The notes beneath the pieces were generated by a model. It had not been told where the DNA came from. It worked only from the letters and a program-made list of their open reading frames with translations, and did no database searches. Source: an uncultured Lachnospira sp. (GTDB taxonomy: Bacteria > Bacillota > Clostridia > Lachnospirales > Lachnospiraceae). From it: a stretch of 7,101 nt of DNA. Location: positions 1-7,101 of the forward strand of contig CAAHEK010000036.1 in the NCBI GenBank assembly GCA_900772425.1, read 5' to 3'. Both the position numbers and the translations under genes were made by a program. This document shows positions 1-5,814 of the stretch, piece by piece; within the stretch, counting starts at the first letter, position 1; every line of letters begins with the position of its first letter.

Positions 1-1420
1 TAATATAACTGTCAAGACATGCAATTTTTAATAGTGTATCTTCATCCTGTGCAATTTCGTTTAAAGTTCTCTTCTTTGCAAGCTCCGTAAAAGAAGGAAC
101 AGTAATATTCATAAACTCTCTTGCTATAGTTTCGTAATCATAGCTTTCTATATTAGGATGTAATAAATAAAGTGCTATTGCAGTATCAAAAAAAGCTTCC
201 TGCCCAACAACCGGCTGACCTTCAGAATCAGAAAAATACAACAGCTTATCTTTCATATTATTAGTTACAATCTGTCGATTATCGGTACTGTCTGCCAAAG
301 TTATGATTTTATCGGTAATATACGCTTCCGTTATGAATCCTGTGCAGCAGATATTATATATCTCTTTCTCTGATAAAGTAATTGAAACTGAATAAACACT
401 TCCTTCAGATGTGCTGTCTGCAATTACGGATAAGCCGATATTTTTATTATCATTTATAAGCTCAAGTGCTCTTGCAAAGACATTCTCAGCTTCCGAAAAA
501 TCTGTTACATTTACAAAATACTGATAACAATCCGGTTCTTTTTGTACAAGGCTGTCATCAAATTTTTTAAGCATATTTTTAAAATCATATCTTTTAAAAA
601 GCTCATATGAATTTTCGTTAAAAAAATTATCGGCAGCAGCATTTTCAATATCAAATTCTATCGGAACCGCTATATCTATAGCAGCAAGGAACTTACTTAG
701 CTTTATCTGTTCTATATTATTTTTTATAGATTCCTTTGCTTTAGGTGGTTTAACATTTTCTATATCTTCAAAAATATTATCTATGTTGTGGTACTTTGCT
801 ATAAGTGCTGATGCAGTTTTAGGACCAATTCCCGGTGCTCCCGGTATATTATCAGAAGTATCTCCCATAAGTGCCTTTACATCTATAAACTCTGTTGGAG
901 TAACACTATACAGTTCTTCTACATCCTCAGGATAATAGTCCTCTACCTCTGTTACACCCTTTTTAGTCTTAGGTATTCTTATTTTAATATGAGTATCTGC
1001 AAGCTGCAATAAATCTCTGTCACCTGATATTATAGATACTTCTATTCCTTTAGCAGCTGCTTTTTTAGCAAGCGTTCCAAGTAAATCATCAGCTTCATAG
1101 CCTTCTTTTTCTACTACTGTTATATTCATGGATTTTAAAAGTTCTTTCATCAATGGAACCTGCTGCTTTAATTCAGGAAGCATAGGCTTCCTTGTTCCCT
1201 TATAAGCATCATATGTCTTATGTCTGAATGTAGGCGCACTAAGGTCAAATGCCACAATTATATAATCCGGCTTTTCATCATCTATAAACTTAAACATAAT
1301 ATTAAGGAAACCATACATCGCATTAGTATGAATCCCCTCGTTATTTGTTAAATCAGGTATTCCATAAAATGCCCTGTTTAAAATGCTGTGTCCATCTATC
1401 AATATAAGTTTTTTACTCAC
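1..1420 (-). CDS. polA: DNA polymerase I, N-terminal part (3' end of gene lies beyond the window)
   Basis: This is the N-terminal half of DNA polymerase I, which fills gaps and removes RNA primers during replication and repair. 473 codons are visible and uninterrupted, against about 880 in the family, so the thumb, palm and fingers lie beyond base 1. Residues 1-290 form the 5'-nuclease domain. Its metal-binding acidic motifs are present: LILIDGH (D9), VAFD (D59), GYEADD (107-112), SGDRDLLQL (132-140, D134 and D136) and GDTSDNIPG (186-194). They are followed by the DNA-binding GIGPKTA helix-hairpin-helix at 197-203. Residues about 300-430 correspond to the 3'-5' exonuclease fold, but the DxE motif reads S331-V-I333, so proofreading is probably inactive, as in many Firmicute PolA proteins. 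The start is a GTG at 1420, chosen for the GGGAGG ribosome site at 1432-1427, six bases upstream. The gene follows the zinc-finger gene by 17 bases and is probably co-transcribed with it. Confidence 0.97.
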   Translation of the reverse strand, partial: MSKKLILIDGHSILNRAFYGIPDLTNNEGIHTNAMYGFLNIMFKFIDDEKPDYIIVAFDLSAPTFRHKTYDAYKGTRKPMLPELKQQVPLMKELLKSMNITVVEKEGYEADDLLGTLAKKAAAKGIEVSIISGDRDLLQLADTHIKIRIPKTKKGVTEVEDYYPEDVEELYSVTPTEFIDVKALMGDTSDNIPGAPGIGPKTASALIAKYHNIDNIFEDIENVKPPKAKESIKNNIEQIKLSKFLAAIDIAVPIEFDIENAAADNFFNENSYELFKRYDFKNMLKKFDDSLVQKEPDCYQYFVNVTDFSEAENVFARALELINDNKNIGLSVIADSTSEGSVYSVSITLSEKEIYNICCTGFITEAYITDKIITLADSTDNRQIVTNNMKDKLLYFSDSEGQPVVGQEAFFDTAIALYLLHPNIESYDYETIAREFMNITVPSFTELAKKRTLNEIAQDEDTLLKIACLDSYI

Positions 1421-1437
1421 TTTAAACCTCCCGGTAT

Positions 1438-1806
1438 TTAAAAATATAGAATTATTATTCCAACTGCCAACGTCATTATCATAATAACATCAACAAGTAA
1501 TTGTCTCGTTTTATCAAGTCTTAGTATTTTTCTTTCTTTTTCGCATTTCTCAATGCTCTTTTTTATCTTTACATCAACAAGTCCTTTAAAATCAAAAGCA
1601 TCTATATATTTCTTGTATTCATCTTCCGTATCTTCTTTTATATTATCCTCTTCCAGACCATATTTAATAATATAATTAATTTCAAATTCTTCCCTACAGT
1701 CGGAACACTCTTTAAGATGCTTTATAAACTTTTCCTCCTGTTTTAAAGTAAGCCTGTTATGTTCAAATTCCGGCATCATTTTCTGTATATCCTTACATGT
1801 ATACAT
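1438..1806 (-). CDS. Zinc-finger (zf-HC2 / anti-sigma-like) membrane-anchored small protein
   Basis: A 122-residue protein whose N-terminus resembles the zf-HC2 zinc-binding domain of anti-sigma factors: C4, then H30-LKE-C34-SD-C37 (the HxxxCxxC signature). A charged, helical middle section, about residues 45-100, is followed by one hydrophobic segment at about 103-122 that ends exactly at the C-terminus. The predicted topology is a cytoplasmic protein with a C-terminal anchor and no extracytoplasmic sensor domain. In the known family the zinc finger binds and inhibits an ECF sigma factor; no sigma factor is visible here, so that role is inference. ATG at 1806 is preferred over the in-frame TTG at 1812 because AAGGGA lies six bases upstream of the ATG, whereas it almost touches the TTG. 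The gene ends 17 bases before polA, which suggests co-transcription. I did not find a clean promoter between it and the tRNA terminator. Confidence 0.85.
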   Translation of the reverse strand: MYTCKDIQKMMPEFEHNRLTLKQEEKFIKHLKECSDCREEFEINYIIKYGLEEDNIKEDTEDEYKKYIDAFDFKGLVDVKIKKSIEKCEKERKILRLDKTRQLLVDVIMIMTLAVGIIILYF

Positions 1807-1870
1807 AACCAATCCCTTTCCTAAGACCTCTTATATTCCTATTTAAGTAAGCATAGCGAATTTCAAATAC

Positions 1871-1898
1871 AAAAAAAGAGTGTCCATATAAGACACTC
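1871..1898 (-). terminator. Rho-independent terminator of the tRNA-Leu unit
   Basis: On the minus strand a perfect 7-bp stem, GAGTGTC/GACACTC (1898-1892 with 1884-1878), closes a seven-base loop. It is followed directly by seven T residues (1877-1871). It lies about 19 bases downstream of the tRNA 3' end, which is the expected place for the tRNA terminator. It also separates the tRNA unit from the zinc-finger/polA unit. Confidence 0.9.
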
Positions 1899-1916
1899 CT
1901 TCACAATAAATATAAA

Positions 1917-1999
1917 TGCGGATGGCGGGACTTGAACCCGCACGATGTCACCACCGGCAGATTTTGAGTCTGCTGCGTCTGCCATTCCGCCACATCCGC
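1917..1999 (-). tRNA. tRNA-Leu (anticodon CAA)
   Basis: An 83-base tRNA that folds completely. It has a 7-bp acceptor stem (GCGGATG at 1999-1993 with CATCCGC at 1924-1918) and a D arm with a GCG/CGC stem. The anticodon stem is GCAGA/TCTGC around the loop CTCAAAA, so the anticodon is CAA at 1966-1964, reading UUG codons. A long variable arm is typical of class II tRNAs (Leu, Ser). The T arm is GCGGG-TTCAAGT-CCCGC. The discriminator base is A, as expected for leucine. The 3' CCA is not encoded and must be added after transcription. The gene stands alone, with its own promoter and terminator. Confidence 0.97.
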
Positions 2000-2010
2000 G
2001 CGACTTTGCT

Positions 2011-2040
2011 ATTGTATCATAGTCTTTACAACGATGTCAA
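2011..2040 (-). promoter_or_regulatory. Sigma-A promoter of tRNA-Leu
   Basis: On the minus strand a perfect -35 box TTGACA (2040-2035) is separated by 18 bases from the -10 box TACAAT (2016-2011). The -10 box is preceded by TGA, an extended -10 feature. Transcription would start a few bases upstream of the mature tRNA 5' end at 1999. The near-consensus sequence fits a strongly expressed stable RNA gene. Confidence 0.85.
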
Positions 2041-2051
2041 TAGCGTGGTCT

Positions 2052-2075
2052 AAATAAAAAGATGTTTATAAACAT
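2052..2075 (-). terminator. Possible weak terminator after glgA
   Basis: About 15 bases after the glgA stop codon the minus strand carries the perfect 14-base palindrome ATGTTTATAAACAT (2075-2062). A C and five T residues follow, with more T-rich sequence to about 2052. The stem would be only about 5 bp and almost pure A/U, so it would be unstable. It is the only candidate terminator for glgA before the tRNA promoter. If it is not used, glgA transcripts would run into the tRNA unit and end at its stronger terminator. Confidence 0.35.
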
Positions 2076-2090
2076 ATGTAAAACAATATC

Positions 2091-3527
2091 CTATAAAGAA
2101 TTGTACAACTCTTCATACTTTCTTGCTGAATTATTCCAAGAGAAATCTGCCTTCATACCTCTATCGACAATCTTATTCCATTCTCTCTTGTGATTATAAT
2201 ATACACTCTTTGCATAATTAACTATTCCAAGCATCTCGTGTGCATTATAATTTGCAAATGAAAATCCTGTTCCCTTGCATTCAAATTCATTATAAGGTTC
2301 TACAGTATCTTTAAGTCCTCCTGTTTCTCTTACAATAGGAACTGTACCGTATCTTAAAGACATTAACTGGCTTAAACCACATGGTTCAAATAATGATGGC
2401 ATTAAGAATGCATCACACGCAGCATATATCTTATGTGACATTTCTTCTGAATAATAAATATTTGCAGAAACCCTGTTATTATATTTCCAATCAAAATGTC
2501 TGAACATATTCTCATATCGTTCTTCACCTGTTCCAAGAATAACAAGCTGAACATCCTCTGCACAAAGCTGATCCATGACATATGCAATAAGGTCAAAGCC
2601 CTTCTGGTCTGTAAGTCTTGAAACAATGCCAATCATAAACTTACCCTTATCTTCAGTTAAGCCAAGTTCTTTCTGTAACGCTACCTTATTCTTCCATTTC
2701 TCTTTTCTAAATGTTATTTGATTATAGTTAGCTGTAATTAATTTATCTGTTTCAGGATTATAAACTTCATAATCAATACCGTTAACTATTCCGCTTAATA
2801 CATTAGATCTTGCATTCATAAGTCCATCAAGATGTTCTCCATAAAAAGGAGTCTTTATCTCTTCTGCATAAGTACTGCTTACTGTTGTTACCCTGTCAGC
2901 AAAAACAATTCCACCCTTTAAATAATTAGCATCATCATATGCTTCAAGCTTATCAGGTGTGAAATAGCTGTCCGGAAGTCCTGTTATATCCTTAACTTTA
3001 TTAAGATTCCATACGCCCTGGAATTTAAGGTTATGAATTGTCATTATAGACTTAACGCCATTATAGAAATCACCCTGTGAAAATCTTTCTTTGAGATAAA
3101 CAGGTATAAGTCCTGTCTGCCAGTCATGGCAATGAATAATATCAGGTCTGAAACCAATAACCGGAATTGCCGATAAAGCTGCTTTGCTAAAGAATGCAAA
3201 CTTTTCTATATCCTCATGTATCCAGCTATATATCTTAGGACCACCGAAATAAAATTCATTGTCAATAAAATAAAATGTAACCCCTTCATACACAAGTTCA
3301 AAAACACCTACATACTGAGTCCTCCATGCTAAATCAATATAAAAATGTGTCTTGTACACCATCTTCTCCCTGTATTCCCATGGAATACAAGTATACTTAG
3401 GAAGCATTACTCTTACATCGTACTCATCTTTATTAAAATATTTAGGCAAAGAACCAACTACATCAGCCAATCCTCCTGTTTTAATAAATGGTACCGCCTC
3501 TGAAGCAATAAACAAAACATTTTTCAT
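2091..3527 (-). CDS. glgA: Glycogen synthase (ADP-glucose type, GT5 family)
   Basis: Transfers glucose from ADP-glucose to the non-reducing end of an alpha-1,4-glucan, building cytoplasmic glycogen (called granulose in clostridia). At 478 residues it is full length for the bacterial enzyme (477 in E. coli). The N-terminal Rossmann domain carries the ADP-glucose-binding KTGGL loop (16-20), HCHDWQTGL (132-140) and TIHNLKFQG (163-171). NGID (249-252) lies near the domain junction. The C-terminal domain has SRLTDQKG (303-310; R304 and K309 match the nucleotide-binding Arg and Lys of the family), FEPCGLSQL (380-388, with E381 the conserved glutamate) and TGGL (402-405). The start is ATG at 3527, with GGGAGGAAG at 3540-3532 as its ribosome site; an in-frame TTG at 3542 overlaps that site and is not a start. 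No other glycogen genes (glgB, glgC, glgD, glgP) lie in the window. No convincing promoter was found, so partial read-through from the NlpC/P60 gene is possible. Confidence 0.97.
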   Translation of the reverse strand: MKNVLFIASEAVPFIKTGGLADVVGSLPKYFNKDEYDVRVMLPKYTCIPWEYREKMVYKTHFYIDLAWRTQYVGVFELVYEGVTFYFIDNEFYFGGPKIYSWIHEDIEKFAFFSKAALSAIPVIGFRPDIIHCHDWQTGLIPVYLKERFSQGDFYNGVKSIMTIHNLKFQGVWNLNKVKDITGLPDSYFTPDKLEAYDDANYLKGGIVFADRVTTVSSTYAEEIKTPFYGEHLDGLMNARSNVLSGIVNGIDYEVYNPETDKLITANYNQITFRKEKWKNKVALQKELGLTEDKGKFMIGIVSRLTDQKGFDLIAYVMDQLCAEDVQLVILGTGEERYENMFRHFDWKYNNRVSANIYYSEEMSHKIYAACDAFLMPSLFEPCGLSQLMSLRYGTVPIVRETGGLKDTVEPYNEFECKGTGFSFANYNAHEMLGIVNYAKSVYYNHKREWNKIVDRGMKADFSWNNSARKYEELYNSL

Positions 3528-3531
3528 AAAA

Positions 3532-3540
3532 CTTCCTCCC
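3532..3540 (-). promoter_or_regulatory. Ribosome binding site that fixes the glgA start
   Basis: GGGAGGAAG on the minus strand has its GGAGG core seven bases before ATG 3527. It overlaps the upstream in-frame TTG at 3542, which rules that codon out as the start. This shortens the longest open frame from 483 to 478 residues, giving the normal family N-terminus (M-K-N-V-L-F-I-A-S-E). Confidence 0.9.
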
Positions 3541-3587
3541 AAATTATAAAATCATCACGTCCAAAAAAATATACGCTAATTCAACAA

Positions 3588-3610
3588 GAGTGTAGCCATA
3601 AGCTACACTC
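3588..3610 (-). terminator. Hairpin terminator after the NlpC/P60 gene
   Basis: A perfect 9-bp stem, GAGTGTAGC/GCTACACTC, with a five-base loop, lies 24 bases after the NlpC/P60 stop codon. On the minus strand it is followed by TTGTTGAATT, a weaker U-run than that of the tRNA terminator. Termination may therefore be incomplete, allowing some read-through into glgA, whose start lies 61 bases further on. The rest of 3528-3633 shows nothing else I can support. Confidence 0.7.
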
Positions 3611-3633
3611 ATTGTATCATATTATTTTTAAAT

Positions 3634-4644
3634 TTACCAGTATCTTCTTATTGCTGTAATAGTCATTAAATTAGCAGATGCAACCCTGACAGAACCACCT
3701 GGAACATTTGCATGTATAATCTGTCCACCGCCAATATACACACCTACATGGCCAGGATAGCAGATTATATCTCCAGGCTGTGCATTAGCAAGACCACTGA
3801 CTCTTGTTCCTCCACCTGCCTGTGCACTTGATGAACGCGCTAATGTTATTCCATATTGTCTGAATAAATAAGATGTAAAACCTGAACAATCAAATCCTGA
3901 TGGAGATGAACCGCCACTTACATAAGGTGTTCCAATAAGTGAATATGCAAGACTTACAACTCCTGAAGCAACGCTTGAATCATTCTTGGCTGTAACTGTT
4001 GTTGTCGACTGGACAACGCTGTTTCTTCTTGCCAGCTCCTGAGCAGCCGCCTGCTGTGCATTAGCTATCTTAGTGTCATAATCTGATATGGAGCCTTTCT
4101 TTTCATCTATTGACTTATATAATAATGACTGTTTGGCTGTCATATCATCCTGAAGGCTTGCAAGCTTTGCAGCATCCTCTTCAAGAGATGTTTTCATATC
4201 AGTTATTTCTCTTGCTGTCTGTGCCATCTCGTCTAATTTACTACGGTCATAGTTATAAACAGACTGTATATACTCTGCTTTGTTAAGGACCTCACTCATA
4301 TCTGAAGAAGTAAGTAATGCTTCTGATATTGAAACTGACTGATCCTCATACATATATTTAATTCTAAGCTTCATATCTGAATACTGCTGTTTCTGGTTTT
4401 CTTCTGCAACCTTTAAATTAGCATTAGTCTCATCTATCTTAGCCGAAACATCAGCCATCTTTAACTCTAATTCATCCATCTGAGTGATTACGTATGTAAG
4501 CTCTGCCTCATATTTCTCAAGATCACTCTGTGCCTTCTTCTTCTGATTCTGTAAATCTGTAACATTATCAGCAAAAACGGCTGATGATGTAAATACTGTT
4601 ATCATTAAAGCTGCTGAGATTGTTTTAAATATTCTTTTATACAT
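3634..4644 (-). CDS. Secreted coiled-coil NlpC/P60 peptidoglycan hydrolase (PcsB/CwlO-like)
   Basis: A 336-residue exported cell-wall hydrolase. Residues 1-25 are a signal peptide: K3 and R4, a hydrophobic core, then AVFA before D26, the likely cleavage site. Residues about 28-205 form a long coiled coil of the PcsB/CwlO N-terminal type, including the family-like stretch SISEALLTSSDMSEVLNKAE (105-124). An S/T-rich linker (about 208-228) leads to the NlpC/P60 domain (about 225-336). Its catalytic Cys is in GFDCSGF (C253) and its His in PGHVGVYIGG (H299); H311 in IIHA probably completes the triad. Such enzymes cleave peptide bonds in the peptidoglycan stem or cross-bridge, and in known relatives the coiled coil mediates regulation by FtsEX at growth or division sites. 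That partner, and the exact bond cut, are inference. ATG at 4644 is preceded by AGAGG five bases upstream. The gene has its own strong promoter and is followed by a hairpin, so it is probably monocistronic or leads partly into glgA. Confidence 0.93.
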   Translation of the reverse strand: MYKRIFKTISAALMITVFTSSAVFADNVTDLQNQKKKAQSDLEKYEAELTYVITQMDELELKMADVSAKIDETNANLKVAEENQKQQYSDMKLRIKYMYEDQSVSISEALLTSSDMSEVLNKAEYIQSVYNYDRSKLDEMAQTAREITDMKTSLEEDAAKLASLQDDMTAKQSLLYKSIDEKKGSISDYDTKIANAQQAAAQELARRNSVVQSTTTVTAKNDSSVASGVVSLAYSLIGTPYVSGGSSPSGFDCSGFTSYLFRQYGITLARSSSAQAGGGTRVSGLANAQPGDIICYPGHVGVYIGGGQIIHANVPGGSVRVASANLMTITAIRRYW

Positions 4645-4697
4645 AATTACCTCTATATATTACAAAATTGTTAAATTTCCTTTAAAAATATGTTGTA

Positions 4698-4726
4698 ATT
4701 ATAATATAGAATGTAATATATATCAA
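4698..4726 (-). promoter_or_regulatory. Sigma-A promoter of the NlpC/P60 gene
   Basis: On the minus strand TTGATA (4726-4721) and TATAAT (4703-4698) are separated by exactly 17 bases, five of six and six of six matches to consensus. Transcription should start near 4691, giving a leader of about 45 bases before ATG 4644. The strength of the match fits constitutive expression of a growth-related hydrolase. It also separates this gene from spo0A, whose stop codon lies about 50 bases upstream of the -35 box; I saw no hairpin terminator for spo0A there. Confidence 0.8.
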
Positions 4727-4776
4727 CCTTTAGCTGCAAAAAATCATCAAATTTACATATTTTGCATATTCTTTAA

Positions 4777-5571
4777 CTATTTTATATTATATTGCAGCCT
4801 CATCTTATCAGCTATTAAAGCAATAAATTCTGAATTAGTAGGCTTTCCCTTTCCATTACTGATTGTATAACCGAACAAATCATTTAAGGTCTCAGTATTT
4901 CCTCTGCTCCAGGCAACCTCTATCGCATGTCTTATTGCTCTCTCAACTCTGCTTGATGTTGTCTGATATTTCTTGGCAATCGTAGGATACAGTATCTTAG
5001 TAATACTGTTAATCACCTCAGCATCTTTAACGGATAATATAATAGAATCTCTTAAATACTGATATCCCTTAATATGTGCAGGTATTCCTATCTCATGAAT
5101 TATATCCGTTATACCGGTTTCGAGATTCCTGTCACTTATAGCAAAATTATCCTTTGTAAAAATATTATTCTTAGCTTCCTGTTCATGCTTTTTTCTGTTC
5201 TTTATAAATCTTATTCTGTTTACAAGAACCTCATTGTCGAACGGTTTCATAAGATAATATGTAGCACCCATATTAAATGCATCCTCTGTAACACTTTCAC
5301 GTCCTACAGCACTAATAACTATAAATGCAGGCTTTTTTCTTAACGAATTGTCATCATATATTTTTGACATAACTGTTATGCCGTCATATTGAGGCATAAT
5401 TATGTCGAGAAGTACGACATCCGGTTCTTTTTCCTTTATTACTTTAATAGTATCCTCTCCATTTGATGCTGTTCCGACGACCTCCATATCGTCTTCAGCA
5501 GAAACTACGTCATTTAACATATCAAGCATGATATGGTTATCATCCGCAATTGCCACTTTTAAACTTACCAT
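4777..5571 (-). CDS. spo0A: Spo0A, master response regulator of sporulation
   Basis: A 264-residue response regulator (267 in B. subtilis) that, when phosphorylated, activates or represses genes at the onset of sporulation. The N-terminal receiver domain (1-125) has the acidic pair D10-D11, the phospho-acceptor D56 in VVLLDIIMP (the same number as in B. subtilis), S87 and K109. A linker follows at about 126-145, then the Spo0A C-terminal DNA-binding domain. Its recognition region [18 protein letters not shown] (204-221) and the end [14 protein letters not shown] (243-256) are family hallmarks. The start is ATG 5571: it gives the B. subtilis-like [12 protein letters not shown]-terminus and has AAAGGTGAGG just upstream. 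An in-frame ATG at 5595 would add eight residues and lacks a ribosome site. The gene has its own promoter and upstream Spo0A boxes, so autoregulation is likely. spoIVB, its usual upstream neighbour, is absent; a transporter gene lies there instead. Confidence 0.98.
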   Translation of the reverse strand: MVSLKVAIADDNHIMLDMLNDVVSAEDDMEVVGTASNGEDTIKVIKEKEPDVVLLDIIMPQYDGITVMSKIYDDNSLRKKPAFIVISAVGRESVTEDAFNMGATYYLMKPFDNEVLVNRIRFIKNRKKHEQEAKNNIFTKDNFAISDRNLETGITDIIHEIGIPAHIKGYQYLRDSIILSVKDAEVINSITKILYPTIAKKYQTTSSRVERAIRHAIEVAWSRGNTETLNDLFGYTISNGKGKPTNSEFIALIADKMRLQYNIK

Positions 5572-5576
5572 TTCCC

Positions 5577-5584
5577 TCACCTTT
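5577..5584 (-). promoter_or_regulatory. Ribosome binding site that fixes the spo0A start
   Basis: AAAGGTGA on the minus strand, within a longer match to the 16S anti-Shine-Dalgarno, lies five bases upstream of ATG 5571. The ATG at 5595 sits upstream of this site and has only AT-rich sequence before it. The start at 5571 also places D10, D11 and D56 at the same numbers as in B. subtilis Spo0A. Confidence 0.85.
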
Positions 5585-5649
5585 CTTCTACTCATAAATC
5601 GTGTCTATTTAACAAGTATTGAATAAATATTTGTCAATTACACAAGAAA

Positions 5650-5678
5650 ATTATAATATTCCTGTAAAATAATGGCAA
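5650..5678 (-). promoter_or_regulatory. Sigma-A promoter of spo0A
   Basis: On the minus strand TTGCCA (5678-5673) and TATAAT (5655-5650) are separated by exactly 17 bases. Transcription would start near 5643, giving a leader of about 70 bases. AGGAAT (5663-5658) inside the spacer resembles a sigma-H -35 element, but no GAAT follows at the expected distance, so I do not call a sigma-H promoter. TTGACA at 5637-5632 has no good -10 partner. Directly upstream of the -35 box, CGATTTTATCG (5681-5691) is a small palindrome of unknown role. Confidence 0.75.
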
Positions 5679-5717
5679 CCCGATTTTATCGTAACAATTT
5701 TACACATTTTTACTTTT

Positions 5718-5734
5718 TTCGACATTATTCGACA
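5718..5734 (-). promoter_or_regulatory. Tandem Spo0A boxes upstream of spo0A
   Basis: Two perfect copies of the Spo0A core site TGTCGAA lie on the minus strand at 5734-5728 and 5724-5718. Their starts are 10 bases apart (a three-base gap), one helical turn, in the head-to-tail arrangement that Spo0A dimers bind. The extended sequence TTTTGTCGAATAATGTCGAA closely resembles the B. subtilis abrB operator as I remember it. The site is centred about 83 bases upstream of the predicted sigma-A start. Alternatively, the second box could serve as the -35 region of a weaker promoter, with TAAAAT at 5702-5697 and a 16-base spacer, which would make Spo0A a direct activator. Spo0A autoregulation is the simplest reading. 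Confidence 0.85.
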
Positions 5735-5814
5735 AAAAGATAACGGGAAATGTATTTTTATATTTATTGATATAATTACATTAAATCATTTAAGTAAATA
5801 AGCAAACACAATTA
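5735..5814. other. AT-rich spacer after the transporter gene, no gene seen
   Basis: This stretch holds no coding potential that I can support. It contains the palindrome TTAAATCATTTAA (5781-5793), with arms of A/T only and no adjacent T-run. I see no convincing rho-independent terminator for the transporter gene, so some read-through towards spo0A cannot be excluded. Confidence 0.5.

Noticed and set aside
1828..1870. Possible promoter for the zinc-finger/polA unit (TTGAAA with TAAATA)
   Set aside because: The spacer is only about 15 bases and the -10 match is poor; no better pair was found in the short region after the tRNA terminator.
3543..3548. TATAAT on the minus strand just upstream of glgA, a possible -10 box
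   Set aside because: It lies three bases from the ribosome site, so transcription would begin inside or after that site, and no -35 box lies at a suitable distance.
5235..5241. A further TGTCGAA, on the plus strand inside spo0A
   Set aside because: It is a single copy within coding sequence (codons for F-D) with no second box or promoter beside it, so chance is the simplest explanation.
5658..5663. AGGAAT resembling a sigma-H -35 element upstream of spo0A
   Set aside because: The sigma-H -10 element GAAT is not found about 14 bases downstream, and the sequence lies inside the spacer of a much better sigma-A promoter.
5781..5793. Palindrome TTAAATCATTTAA as a terminator for the transporter gene
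   Set aside because: The arms are A/T only with a single central base, and no T-run follows on the minus strand.
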